The notes below the pieces were generated by a model. It did not search any database. It was not told the DNA's origin and worked only from the letters and a program-made list of their open reading frames with translations. Of a stretch of 35,899 nt of DNA, positions 1 through 11,300 are shown piece after piece; the stretch's first letter is position 1; every line of letters begins with the position of its first letter. Source of the stretch: Gammaproteobacteria bacterium (GTDB taxonomy: Bacteria; Pseudomonadota; Gammaproteobacteria; SG8-11); assembly GCA_013151345.1 (NCBI GenBank), contig JAADIM010000115.1, positions 1 to 35,899 of the forward strand. Reading direction: 5' to 3'. Both the position numbers and the translations under genes were made by a program.

Positions 1-273
1 AGCGCCATTTTCTTGAATGGCCCAAAGTCTTCCATCTCCACCGACGCTGATTATCGTAGCTTTAATCCCAGGAAAGCTCTTATTCTCATTTGTGTCTACG
101 TTTCTCCAATGGACACTTCCATCTGGATCCACATAATAACAAGCTTGACCTGTTGCTGAGTCAGCAAAAATAAATTTACGGTTTTCGCTGTAAATATCCC
201 AACGCGAATATTCTGGCGCCCAGCGAGTCCAAGCGCCATTTTTTTGAATGGCCCACATTCTATTTGTATTCAT
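1..273 (-). CDS. tectonin/beta-propeller lectin-like protein, N-terminal part (runs off the window)
   Basis: Reverse strand reads MNTNRMWAIQKNGAWTRWAPEYSRWDIYSENRKFIFADSATGQACYYVDPDGSVHWRNVDTNENKSFPGIKATIISVGGDGRLWAIQENGA; repeated WAIQ(K/E)NGA motif about 77 aa apart; SD AAGGAAGG upstream of the ATG. Absent from the ORF track because it has no stop inside the window. Confidence 0.65.
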   Translation of the reverse strand, partial: MNTNRMWAIQKNGAWTRWAPEYSRWDIYSENRKFIFADSATGQACYYVDPDGSVHWRNVDTNENKSFPGIKATIISVGGDGRLWAIQENGA

Positions 274-746
274 TATCCTTCCTTAAAATATTTGAAGATT
301 CTCAGACACTTTTGTAATATTATTCAGGTAAAGTGTAACGTAGATGTATTGATAAATATATTAAATCAACAATACCAAACAAAAAAGGCGTGCCCCGTTT
401 CCGGTAGCAGGCCTTTTCATCTCGGTTTACCGCCGCGACCCAAAGACCGCACAAATAATCCGAGATCGCCTCGATTCCTTGTCGCTTAAACCTTTCGCTA
501 CCATCGCCATCATCCCGGCAGAATAAGTAATATCAGAAGGGGGGCAGGTTACTTGTATAATAATCAAAACCAAATATACAACCACTTTTTAACTTTGGAT
601 ATGATACAAGCAACTTGACCCTGTATGCTTTATCATAGAAACGAACCTTACAACTGCTTATTACCAAAACTAGACGGTCAACGAATATTATCTAGATCAA
701 AATTTGCAGTACCTCAGGGTCAGAGAGCAATAAACGCTAATAAGTC

Positions 747-1079
747 CATTGCCTAGAAACGGGTGAAAGCAAGGGTGGTGGGGACGATCTCTATATTAAG
801 TACACTGTCGATGGTGGCAGTTTTGAAGACCGGTATCCATCTGGGACCGGCAGTGGTGGTCCCGATATTGAAGCAGGTGAGGACTGGCAGCTGGACCTGG
901 ATATCAGCTTCAAAAATACGTTAAGGATCGATTTGTATGATAACGACACGACGAGTTCGAACGATAGCTTAGGTTATCATAACTATACCGCAGGTGACGA
1001 ACAAAATGATATGACCGTCAACACCCAGTCAAATTGTGATGGGCAATATACGTTTGTAACTGGACCACCATCAGCTTAA
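747..1079 (+). pseudogene. C-terminal remnant of an unidentified protein (no start codon)
   Basis: Open frame CLETGESKGGGDDLYIKYTVDGGSFEDRYPSGTGSGGPDIEAGEDWQLDLDISFKNTLRIDLYDNDTTSSNDSLGYHNYTAGDEQNDMTVNTQSNCDGQYTFVTGPPSA* with protein-like composition, closed upstream by an in-frame TAA and lacking an ATG. Confidence 0.45.
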
Positions 1080-1163
1080 CTGCCGCCACTAGACGAAAGC
1101 CTGCGTGGTTTCTCTCACAGAAGAATGTGGGATGAAGCAGCAGATATAATGGCATAACTACGT

Positions 1164-1204
1164 AAAGGCCACCTACCAACATGGGTAAGTGTGGCCTTTC
1201 ATTG
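1164..1204 (+). terminator. possible rho-independent terminator / stem-loop
   Basis: AAAGGCCAC ... GTGGCCTTT perfect 9-bp inverted repeat with inner TACC/GGTA pairing. Confidence 0.5.
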
Positions 1205-1707
1205 TTATATTGTAACGCAACGATGTGTAATGGAATTAATAAAACAATTCCAATTCCAAGCTCAAACGTAAAATACGTTACAATCCATAGTGCAAATTAA
1301 AACCTACCTAATACCAAGTCGCCGACATTGCTGATATAAAATACGCCGAGGCCACCAAAAAATCAGGTTATAAAAACACCGACTGCCATATTTTTAGGCT
1401 GCGTTAAAGTGGTAGCTGTTAATTTATCCACGCGTATTCTCCTTATTTAGCTGATGTATTATTATGTTGAGTTATAGAGATGGTTAGTAGCAATCAATTA
1501 TAGTACCAATCAATAAAGTACCAATACAAAATATAATAAAATAGAATTCATTTAGGAAATGGTCGAACATAACAAAGAGAATAGAAAAAATAAAAGTAAG
1601 TCCACAGGATATGTATCCTATTATTGGTGTTCCCATGTATTGTATGATGAATTTAATATGAACACACACACTCTCTCTACTATCCTTATCATGTTTTTGG
1701 AGCTTAT

Positions 1708-2004
1708 ATGAAACAATATAATTACGATAATCTATGCGAAATTCTTGGTGAAAAAGTAATGCTCAAAGATGACCAAGGCAAGGAAATAGAACTGACGATT
1801 GCTGAAGTCTATAAAGGAACGTTGGACGGGGACGACTGGGAAGCCTTTTCGGTTATTTATCATGGAAGAAAAGACTTTTTTATTTCTCAGGGCGTCTATA
1901 CTTTTACTCATGAGAAATTTGGCGACAAAAGTTTATTTCTATCTCCTAAATCTGAAACTGAGTATGAAACTGTAGTAACACGTAAAAGGTCAAGTTCTGC
2001 ATGA
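1708..2004 (+). CDS. DUF6916-like protein associated with tail-collar proteins
   Basis: 98 aa; pattern LGEKVMLKDDQGKEIELTIAEVYKG...FSVIYHGRKDFFISQGVYTFTHEKFGDKSLFLSP; next to tail-collar genes. Confidence 0.6.
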   Translation: MKQYNYDNLCEILGEKVMLKDDQGKEIELTIAEVYKGTLDGDDWEAFSVIYHGRKDFFISQGVYTFTHEKFGDKSLFLSPKSETEYETVVTRKRSSSA

Positions 2005-2091
2005 ATTAACGACAACTATCTCAAAAAAATAACGTCGAAAGAGAATAATGAAATACAACAATAAAGAAAAATGCTAGTGCTAGTGTTAGGG

Positions 2092-2604
2092 CTAGGGTCG
2101 CCATTCCATCAGCAAATAAATATCGTTGGTCTTCGTTTTCAGTTCGAATCCCAATCGCTCGTAAAGCCGTTTTGCCGGATTGTTATGCTCGACATGAATC
2201 GTTACCGATTTCCCACTGGTTTTGGCTTGTTCAAACAATTGATGGAAAAAATAAGTGCCCACGCCTGTGTTACGATATTCTGGCATCAACGCGATGTCTA
2301 CAATACGAATTTCTTTTTCCCAATAATCCACAAACAGACGTCCAATGGGTGCATTGTCAAACTCAATAATATTAAAGGCATCAGTGCAATAATGCTGAGT
2401 GTAATGACTGTATTGAGCGCTAAACTGTTGTTTTAAAAAGTCCAGTTTTTCCTGTTGGGAAAAATTGGTCATTGCGAGTTCACTTTCACGCGTAGAAGCA
2501 TAGAGTGCTTCCATAAAGGGAATATCATTATGGGTATGTTTTCTAAGGGATCTTTTGTTTGCGCTTTTATTAGCCTTAGTATTAGTACAATGATTTGTTT
2601 GCAT
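2092..2604 (-). CDS. GNAT family N-acetyltransferase
   Basis: 170 aa; IVDIALMPEYRNTGVGTYFFHQLFEQA...VTIHVEHNNPAKRLYERLGFELK is a typical GNAT acetyl-CoA binding region. Confidence 0.85.
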   Translation of the reverse strand: MQTNHCTNTKANKSANKRSLRKHTHNDIPFMEALYASTRESELAMTNFSQQEKLDFLKQQFSAQYSHYTQHYCTDAFNIIEFDNAPIGRLFVDYWEKEIRIVDIALMPEYRNTGVGTYFFHQLFEQAKTSGKSVTIHVEHNNPAKRLYERLGFELKTKTNDIYLLMEWRP

Positions 2605-2639
2605 GAGAGTTTGTAACTTAAGTTATCAGCTATCGAATT

Positions 2640-2673
2640 ATTTATACGGCAGTCCTATTTATACGGTAGGCCT
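2640..2673. repeat. two tandem 17-bp repeats in the divergent promoter
   Basis: ATTTATACGGCAGTCCT (2640-2656) directly followed by ATTTATACGGTAGGCCT (2657-2673), 15/17 identical. Confidence 0.75.
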
Positions 2674-2723
2674 ATAGGGTAAATTGTGAGGAGACTCACG
2701 CTAAATGTAAAGAGGAGAATGTT

Positions 2724-3257
2724 ATGGCAGAACCTTTTGTAAGTGAAATGCGCATGTTTGGTTTTGGCTGGGCGCCACGAGGTTGGGCGCAATGCGATGG
2801 ACAAAGCTTACCGATCAGTCAAAATCAAACTTTGTATTCGTTATTGGGGACCAGCTTTGGTGGCGACGGACGTACCAGTTTTAACTTACCCGATATGCGC
2901 AGTCGAGTGCCGGTGCACAGTCATGGTAGTGCTAATATCCCTTTAGGTACAGCGGGCGGCACTCAGTCTGTGACTCTTACATCAGAGCAATTAGCGACGC
3001 ATACTCATACCATGAAAGCGACCACCAGCAATGGGAATGCGATGACCTTTACCGGAAACATAATTGCTGCGGGATTCGACAATCGTCCTGATAAACAGCT
3101 GCCGGTCGATATGTATGGTCCTGCTGCTAATCTAGTGAGTTTAAACACTCAAAGTGTTTCAAGTAATGGTTCGGGAATGTCCCATGATAATATGCAGCCC
3201 TCTACGGTGGTTAATTTTTGTATCGCGCTTAGCGGTCTATTCCCGTCAAGAAATTAA
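2724..3257 (+). CDS. phage tail-collar domain protein (MdpB-like), paralog 1
   Basis: MAEPFVSEMRMFGFGWAPRGWAQCDGQSLPISQNQTLYSLLGTSFGGDGRTSFNLPDMRSRVPVHSH; SD GAGGAGAA. Confidence 0.9.
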   Translation: MAEPFVSEMRMFGFGWAPRGWAQCDGQSLPISQNQTLYSLLGTSFGGDGRTSFNLPDMRSRVPVHSHGSANIPLGTAGGTQSVTLTSEQLATHTHTMKATTSNGNAMTFTGNIIAAGFDNRPDKQLPVDMYGPAANLVSLNTQSVSSNGSGMSHDNMQPSTVVNFCIALSGLFPSRN

Positions 3258-3273
3258 TTAAGGAGAACAGAAT

Positions 3274-3807
3274 ATGAGTGATCCCTATTTAGGTGAAATG
3301 CGCATGTTTGCAGGTAATTTTGCGCCGCGATCCTGGGCATTTTGTAACGGTGCTTTGTTGTCAGTGGCAGAGAATAACGCGTTGTTTTCTTTATTAGGTA
3401 CAACGTATGGGGGTGATGGTCGCACTACGTTTGCTTTGCCGGAAATGCGTGGCCGATTACCGGTGCATCATGGTCAGGGTCCCGGCTTGTCCGACCGCCG
3501 CTTAGGAACGAAATTGGGTTCAGAAAGTGTCACATTGAACACGACCCAAATGCCAAATCATCATCACATCTTAAATGCGAGTACTGACGTGGCGAGTTCA
3601 AGCAATCCTGCCGGTGATGTTTTGGCATCACAAAATGACGGTGATATTCCTTATGCTACACAACCGGAAGATCCAGTCAACGTCGAAAACATGAACAGTC
3701 AAACTCTCGCAATGGCAGGCGGCAATCAATTTCATAACAACATGATGCCTTATCTTTCCATTAGCTTTATTATCGCCCTATTCGGTATCTATCCGAGCCG
3801 GTCTTAA
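3274..3807 (+). CDS. phage tail-collar domain protein (MdpB-like), paralog 2
   Basis: MSDPYLGEMRMFAGNFAPRSWAFCNGALLSVAENNALFSLLGTTYGGDGRTTFALPEMRGRLPVHHGQGPG; SD AAGGAGAA. Confidence 0.9.
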   Translation: MSDPYLGEMRMFAGNFAPRSWAFCNGALLSVAENNALFSLLGTTYGGDGRTTFALPEMRGRLPVHHGQGPGLSDRRLGTKLGSESVTLNTTQMPNHHHILNASTDVASSSNPAGDVLASQNDGDIPYATQPEDPVNVENMNSQTLAMAGGNQFHNNMMPYLSISFIIALFGIYPSRS

Positions 3808-3818
3808 GGAGAATTATT

Positions 3819-4358
3819 ATGTCAGAACCCTTTATTGCGGAAGTAAGAATGTGGGGCTGTAATTATGCTCCCCGTGGCTGGGCTTTTTGCGATGGTCAAT
3901 TATTGCCTGTCGCCGAAAATACGGCTCTATTTTCTCTTGTAGGTACGCTTTACGGTGGTGACGGTCGTACGACACTGGGCTTGCCTAATTTAACGGATCG
4001 GTCGCCGATGCAACAAGGTAGTGGACCCGGTTTGTCCAGCAGACCGATTGGTCAATTCGGAGGCACGGCTCAAGAGGTATTAGCAGAAGCACAAATTCCA
4101 ACCCATGACCATATTGTTAGAGGCGTTACAGCAGCAGGTAGCGCTGCTACACCCGCCAGCGACCTATATATGGGGCAAGATAAATCATCACGCGGCGAAA
4201 GTATCTTTTATACGTCGACAGATACGACAATGAATACAACGCTATCTGCTGAGGCGATAGGGGCGAGTGGTTCAAGTCAGGCGCATGAGAATCAGCAACC
4301 TTTTTTAGGTGTTAACTTTTGTATTGCTTTGCAAGGGATATATCCTTCAAGATCTTGA
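3819..4358 (+). CDS. phage tail-collar domain protein (MdpB-like), paralog 3
   Basis: MSEPFIAEVRMWGCNYAPRGWAFCDGQLLPVAENTALFSLVGTLYGGDGRTTLGLPNLTDRSPMQQGSGPG; SD AAGGAGAA. Confidence 0.9.
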   Translation: MSEPFIAEVRMWGCNYAPRGWAFCDGQLLPVAENTALFSLVGTLYGGDGRTTLGLPNLTDRSPMQQGSGPGLSSRPIGQFGGTAQEVLAEAQIPTHDHIVRGVTAAGSAATPASDLYMGQDKSSRGESIFYTSTDTTMNTTLSAEAIGASGSSQAHENQQPFLGVNFCIALQGIYPSRS

Positions 4359-4365
4359 CATTTTG

Positions 4366-4392
4366 CAGTATCAGGGGATTCCCTTGATACTG
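4366..4392 (+). terminator. stem-loop after the tail-collar operon
   Basis: CAGTATCAGGG GATT CCCTTGATACTG inverted repeat 8 nt after the stop of paralog 3; no long T tract. Confidence 0.5.
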
Positions 4393-4493
4393 ATTTGAAA
4401 GATTTTAAAAAATTGAATATATCACTTGCATGATGGGCTTACCCCATATTTTTGACTAACCATATTAACTGTCGGGAATAATTACTTGCCGTT

Positions 4494-5339
4494 ATGAGTT
4501 CAAGCTATCATTTCATCTCAGGTCTGCCGCGCTCAGGTTCAACGCTGTTGTCCGCGATACTGCGGCAGAATCCGCGTTTTCATGCGGGCATGAGCAGCCC
4601 GGTGACGGCCATGTTCAAGTCGGTGTTGAACATCGTCAGCGCCGGTGGTGAGTTTTCTGGACAGATTTCAAACGAAAAACGCCAACGACTATTGGCAGGG
4701 TTGTTTGACAACTACTATGCTGACTGTGACAAAGACGTGATTTTTGACACGGGCCGAGGCTGGACGGGTCAATTGGCGGCCATGAAGATCCTCTATCCCG
4801 AATCCCGTTTTATCTGCTGTGTGCGTGATGTGGCTTGGGTCATGGACAGCATGGAGCATCAGTTTCGCAAAGACCCATTCGAAAACACGCGCCTCTTTAA
4901 TGATGATGTAGAGCGTGCCAGCGTCTACAGCCGGGTTAACGCCCTGGGTATGCATAACCGCATGGTGGGCTCAGTCTGGGCTATGCTGAAGGACGCCTAT
5001 TATTCAGAAGAAGCCAATTCACTGCTATTGGTAGACTATGCGTTACTGAGTAGCGTGCCGCACAACGTGATGCCGCTCATTTACGATTTTCTCGGCGAAC
5101 AACCATTCGAGCATAATTTTGATCACGTTGAGTACGACGCTGCCGAGTTCGACGCCAATCTTGGCGTAGAGGGTATGCACAGAATTAGCGGCCCGGTAAA
5201 ACGCAACGAGCGGCGCACCATTCTACCGCCTGACTTGTTTAAGAAATATTCTGAGATGAGCTTTTGGCAAGACCAAAAGGGCACGCGTGCCCATGTGATC
5301 GCCCCCAAACGGACTGAGGTTGAAGGTCAGGGCGAGTAA
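4494..5339 (+). CDS. sulfotransferase family protein
   Basis: 281 aa; N-terminal PAPS-binding type motif FISGLPRSGSTLLSAILRQNP. Confidence 0.85.
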   Translation: MSSSYHFISGLPRSGSTLLSAILRQNPRFHAGMSSPVTAMFKSVLNIVSAGGEFSGQISNEKRQRLLAGLFDNYYADCDKDVIFDTGRGWTGQLAAMKILYPESRFICCVRDVAWVMDSMEHQFRKDPFENTRLFNDDVERASVYSRVNALGMHNRMVGSVWAMLKDAYYSEEANSLLLVDYALLSSVPHNVMPLIYDFLGEQPFEHNFDHVEYDAAEFDANLGVEGMHRISGPVKRNERRTILPPDLFKKYSEMSFWQDQKGTRAHVIAPKRTEVEGQGE

Positions 5340-5378
5340 AAATAATGAATAAAAATTAATAGGTAAAAGGAAAAAAAC

Positions 5379-8300
5379 ATGAAGAATCGGTTCCATTCTC
5401 AGCATGACGGACATTCATTATTGCATCGTACCGCATTCGCATCTGCTATCGCCCTGGCGCTGAGTCCTGTCGCTACCAGTCATGCCTCAATACTGGCTTT
5501 GTCGAAACCGGATGTGTTCACGCCTGAAACGTTTGCTTTAGCTGTACCGATGGTAGCACTGCCCATGGCATCCATCGCGGCACCGCTAATTGTAAAGGCA
5601 CCACTAACGGTAAAACAGCCGCATACTGGCGAGCTGCAAATTCTCACCGGCGGCAGTCAAATCGTCTTCATTGATGCCGCAGTGATTGATTACCAAACAC
5701 TGGTTAATGGCCTTGCGCCTGGCGCTGAGGTTTATCTGCTCGATAACCAGCACGATGGTGTGCGACAGATGGCTAAGATTCTTGGCCGCTACCGCAATGT
5801 ACAGGCCGTACACATCATTGCTCACGGTGAAGAGGCGAGTGTGCAATTGGGTAGTGTTACCTTTGATACCAATACGCTGTCAAATAATTACCAAAGTGAG
5901 ATGAACACTATTCGTCAGGCATTGGCTGAGGATAGCGATCTGTTGGTGCATAGCTGTAACACCGGTCGCGGTGCTGCAGGACGCAATTTCGTTGAAGAGC
6001 TCGCCATGGTTACTGGCGCCGATGTCGCTGCCTCTGATGACCTGACCGGTAGCACCGCGCAAGGCGCAGATTGGGAACTTGAAATCAGCAGCGGTTCTAT
6101 CGAAACCGGTTCTCCTTTTTCGGCGGCGGCATTACGAGATTTCAGTGACGTGCTGGCGCTACCGGCGGATAACACCATATTTGATTTTAGCTCATTTTCC
6201 GGTTCGGGCAGCAATACGCTGACGAATACTTACTTCAACGTGACCGCCGACGATAGTACTGGGGCGAAACCATTGACTATCTACGCTGCTTCGGTGGCGT
6301 ATATAAACTCTGCTACCACGAATGTCACCGGTGCATTCTTCAACGTGGTGGCGGATGGGGTAGATGTTGGCACGTTCCAGCTGACCACGGTGGTTATGGG
6401 AGACTATTCGGCGGCGGCCAATTTTTCAGGTTTTTATATCAAGGGCTATATGTCCGGCGGTGGCACGGTGTTGTCCACCACGAAGAACGGCACGGACGGT
6501 GTGCAGGATACATTCACGTTCAGCGGTGCCGATATGAGCAACTTTGTCGGGGTAAATCTGACGTCGTTCAAGGTTTTCTTCAACGAGGACGATGCTAGCG
6601 CCATTCCCGTTACGGATGCCGAGTTCCGCAGCTTCACCACCACTGGCGCCGCCGCGCCTGCCCCCGCTAACACAGCGCCCACAATTACCGGAACCCCTGT
6701 CAGTGTTACCGTCACGGAAGACGTCGCGACGGATGTTAATCTCTCGGCGGTTACTTTCGCCGACGTAGACGGTGATACGCTAACGGTTACTTTAACTGCA
6801 AACGCCGGAACCATCGCTTCTGCAGGTGGTAATGGTGTATTTGGTGGTGTAACGATTGCAAGTTCCGGCACATCTGCGATGACGCTGGCAGGGACGGCAG
6901 CCAATATCAACACCTTTCTTGATACCACCACCAACATCAAATACACGTCCGCTGCCAACGACACGACGTCACGGAACATCGCCGTTAAGGCCAATGATGC
7001 TACGGTTGATTCATCGATTAGTAATATCACTGTGAACATCACCGCCATAGGTGACACCCCTAGTGTGACTAATGCCAGTACCGATGAAGATGTACAAAGT
7101 ACATCAGGCCTGGTAGTGACGCGTAACGCAGCTGATAGCACTGAAGTGACGGATTTTAAAATCACCAGCATTACCGGCGGTAGCTTGTTCCAAAATGATG
7201 GCAGTACGCCGATTACCAATAATGCCTTTATTACGTTTGCCCAGGCCAACGCCGGGTTAAAATTTACCCCCACGGCTAATAGTAGTAGTAATGGTTCGTT
7301 TAATATCCAGGCGGGTACGGATGGGATTGGGGGCGGACTCTCTGCAGGGAGTGCGACAGCTACGATCACCGTTAATGCGGTTAATGATGATCCTTCCAAT
7401 GGGGGCACCTTACCGACCGATGTTATTGTTACTGAAGATGTCGCAGGCAATTTTGATATATCGGGCGTGACGCTTGTTGATCTGGATGCGGGTGTGAGTA
7501 ATGTGCTTGTTACGCTGACTGCAAGCGCCGGGATATTAGCGGCAACCACGGGGGGCAGTGTAACAGTAGGCGGCTCTGGTACCAGTACCTTAACGCTTAC
7601 CGGCACTGTTGCGAATATCGATACTTTTTTGAATACGGCCAGCAATATTCAATATACCGGTGCAACCGATGTTAATGGTAATAATGCCGCGACGGTTGCA
7701 GTTAAAATAAACGACGGCGGTAACACTGGCTCCGGGGGTGGCACCGATATCGCGCTGGGTACGGTTAATATGGATATCACGGCAGCGAACGATGCGCCCA
7801 CCAATATCGCCCTCTCTGCGACCAGTATCAATCAAAGCGCGACCGGCGCTGCGGCCAATGTAGGCAACTTAACGTCTACAGATATTGATGATGCGAGCTT
7901 TACTTATACGTTGGCTGCTTCCGGCACAGCCGCTAATGGGTTATGCGGTGCGGGTAATGATGCCAGCAATGCTAATTTTCAAATAACGACGGCCTCGTTT
8001 GAAACGGGGGGCACGTTGACGCCAGGCAGCTATAAAGCCTGTATCCAGACCAATGATGGCGACACGACGTTTGAAAAAACGTTTACCATTACGGTTAACG
8101 ATGATGCTGCGCCTACTATCAGTTCCGTCAGTATTCCCAACAACGCGCATAAAGTCGGTGATACGGTTACCGCAACCATTACGGTGGCGTCAGATACCGA
8201 AGATTATACTGCTGGCGGCTCTATCGCTGGAACCGTTGCCGGTTATACTTTAGGTGCTTTAAGCAAGACTAATAACACAACCTATACTGCGACGTTTACC

Positions 8301-11300
8301 ATTACCGATGGCGGTGCCGATGTCGCCGCTGCCAGCAGTGTGCCAGTGAACGTTACCTTAACTGATAACGCTGCCAATAGCAGTGCCGCCTTTACCACGG
8401 CGATCAGCCAGGCAAGCGATGCGATTTATGCGAATATACCGGATGTGGATTTAACCGCCAGCACTAATACCTTAGCGGAAGATGGCGGCACCTCCATGCT
8501 CACAGGCACTTTAAGTGGTAGTTTAAATAACCAATGGCCGGTGGATGTGACGGTGAATCTGGCTTACACCGGAACGGGCACCATCACCACCGACTATACC
8601 GGCGCGGCGGCTATCACCGTCACGTCGGGAAATTCATCTGGCACCACGTTGATCACTAGTCTCGCCGATACACTATTTGATGCCGCCGTTGCTGAAACCA
8701 TTATTGTGGATATCGATAGCTTGTCTGTCGGTAATGAAGGCGTCACTAACCAACAAACCCTCAGCATTACCGATGCGGAAACTGCGCCAACGACAATTCT
8801 ATCCGTCGGCAATGCGTCTGTCGCAGAAAATGGCGGCACGTCTACCATTAGCGCGACGTTGAATAATGCAACCTATGCTAATGTCACCGTTAACTTAACG
8901 TATAGCGGCAGCGCAACCCCCGGTGGGACTGATTACAATACCCCAAGCTCATCCATTATTATTTTGGCTGGAGCGACGTCAGGTAATGCCGTCACCGGTA
9001 TTACTTCGGTGGATGACGTCCTCGGTGAAGGCAATGAAACTATTATTATTGATGTCGCATCGGTCATTGGCGGTAGTGCGAGCGAAAACGGCACTCAACA
9101 ACAAACCGTCACCATTACTGATGATGAAGATACGACGGCGCCTATCATCAGCGCTGTCAGCATTGCCAACAACGCGCATAAAGTCGGTGATACCGTTACC
9201 GCAACCATTACTGTTGTTTCAGATACCGAAGATTATACTGCCGGCGGCTCTATCGCCGGCACCATTGATGGTTACGCATTAGGTGCTTTAAGCAAGATTA
9301 ATAACACTACCTATACCGCCACGTTTACCATTACCGATGGTGGCGCCGATGTCGCCGCTGCCAGCAGCGTGCCAGTGAACGTTACCTTAACCGATAACGC
9401 CGCCAATAGCAGTGCCGCTTTTACTACGGGGATCAGCCAGGCAAGTGATGCGATTTATGCGAATATCCCGGATGTGAATTTAATCGCCAGTACTAATACC
9501 TTAGCGGAAGATGGCGGCACCTCTACGCTCACAGGCACTTTAAGCGGCAGTTTAAATAACCAATGGCCAGTGGATGTGACGGTGAATCTGGCTTACACCG
9601 GAACGGGCACCATCGCCACCGACTATACCGGCGCTGCGTCTATCATTGTTGTATCCGGCAGTTCATCCAACACCACGGTGATCACCAGTCTCGCCGATAC
9701 GCTATTTGATGCCGCCGTCGCTGAAACCATTATTGTGGATATCGATAGCTTGTCTGTCGGTAATGAAGGTGTCACTAACCAGCAAATACTCAGCATTACC
9801 GATGCGGAAACAGCGCCAACAGCCACGCTCTCCGTCGGCAATGCGTCAGTGGCAGAAAATGGCGGCACGTCCACCATTACTGCAACGCTAGATAACGCGA
9901 CTTACGCCAATGTCACCGTTAACTTAATGTATAGCGGCACCGCAACTGCAGCAGGTGTTGATTACAATACCCCAAGCGCGTCTATTACAATTTTGGCCGG
10001 AGCGACGTCTGGCAGTGTAGTAACGGGTATTACCTCCGTGAACGATATTCTTATAGAGGGCAATGAAACTATCATTATTGATGTTGCCTCGGTAACAGGT
10101 GGCAGTGCGACCGAAAATGTTGTCCAGCAGAAAACCGTTAATATCATCGATGACGATGCACCTAGTGTGAGTTTAAGTGTTAGCGCTGCCGCGATAGCAG
10201 AAGCGGCTGGCACAAGCACTATTACAGCGACACTAAATAAAGTCACCTTTGCCGATGTAACGGTGACCTTAGGTTATACTGGCACCGCAACCAGCGTGAC
10301 TGATTATACCAAGTTCAACACGATTACTATTCTCACGGGCCAAACGACCGGAACAGCTGTTTTAACGGCGGTGCAAGATGCGTTAGTTGAAGTTGATGAA
10401 ACCATTATTGTGGATATCACTGGCGTTGCTGGTGGTGCTGCTGTTGAAAGCGGGGTGCAACAACAAACCGTTACTATCACCGACAATAAAGCACCTGTTA
10501 ACACCGTCTTGCCCGTGATCAGCGGCAACGGCTTAGTCGGCGTCACCTTAAGTACCAATGCTGGCACTTGGACAGATGCTGAAAACAACACATTAAGCTT
10601 TACCTACCAGTGGAAAGCAGCGGCTATTGACATCGCCGGTGCGACGACCAATAGTTACACAGTGACCAATGCGGAATTGGGTGCCGTGATCACTGCTGTT
10701 GTCACTGCCAACGATGGCATTAACACCGCTGTCTCCGTCACATCGAATGCGACCGCCGCTATAGATAGTGACTTTGATAATGATGGAACAGGCGACAGCA
10801 CAGATACTGATGATGACAACGATGGCATACCTGATGTCTGGGAGACGGCCAACGGGCTGAACCCACTGGATGCAAGTGATGCCAGTGGTGATCTTGATGG
10901 TGATGGTGTGAGTAACCTCGATGAGTTTTTGGCTTCCACTGATCCGACGGTCGATGACAACCCACCTGTCATCACGCCACCTGCTGATATTACGCTTGAT
11001 GCTGTGGGACTGTTTACGCCAGTTGATATTGGCGTAGCCAGTGCTAACGATGCACTAGATGGCGCTCTAACACCAGTTTCTGATGCGCCAAGCCACTTCA
11101 GCCCCGGCATCAATACGGTAACATGGAGTGCCACAGATGCGGCAGGAAATACGGGAAGCGCCACACAAACAGTGAACGTTAATCCTATGGCTGATTTTGC
11201 GAAAGATCAACTCACCTCAGAGGGCAGTACCGTTACCTTCCGCGTTATCCTCAACGGCGATGCGGTGAGCTATCCGGTGAGCGTGCCTTATACCGTGAGC

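Noticed and set aside
2070-2100. Short GTGCTA/GTGTTA/GGGCTA tandem hexamers
   Set aside because: Only about five degenerate units just past the GNAT stop; too short to interpret.
2071-2436. 121-aa plus-strand ORF
   Set aside because: Antisense to a well-supported GNAT gene.
2724-4358. Prophage or tailocin
   Set aside because: Only tail-collar paralogs; no other phage structural, lysis, replication or integration genes in the flanks.
6446-7645. 399-aa minus-strand ORF opposite the giant gene (and others at 8594-8848, 9623-9877, 9962-10246, 10304-10591, 10655-11164)
   Set aside because: Antisense shadow ORFs of a GC-rich Thr/Ala/Val repeat protein; low-complexity V/S/P composition and sense frame clearly coding.
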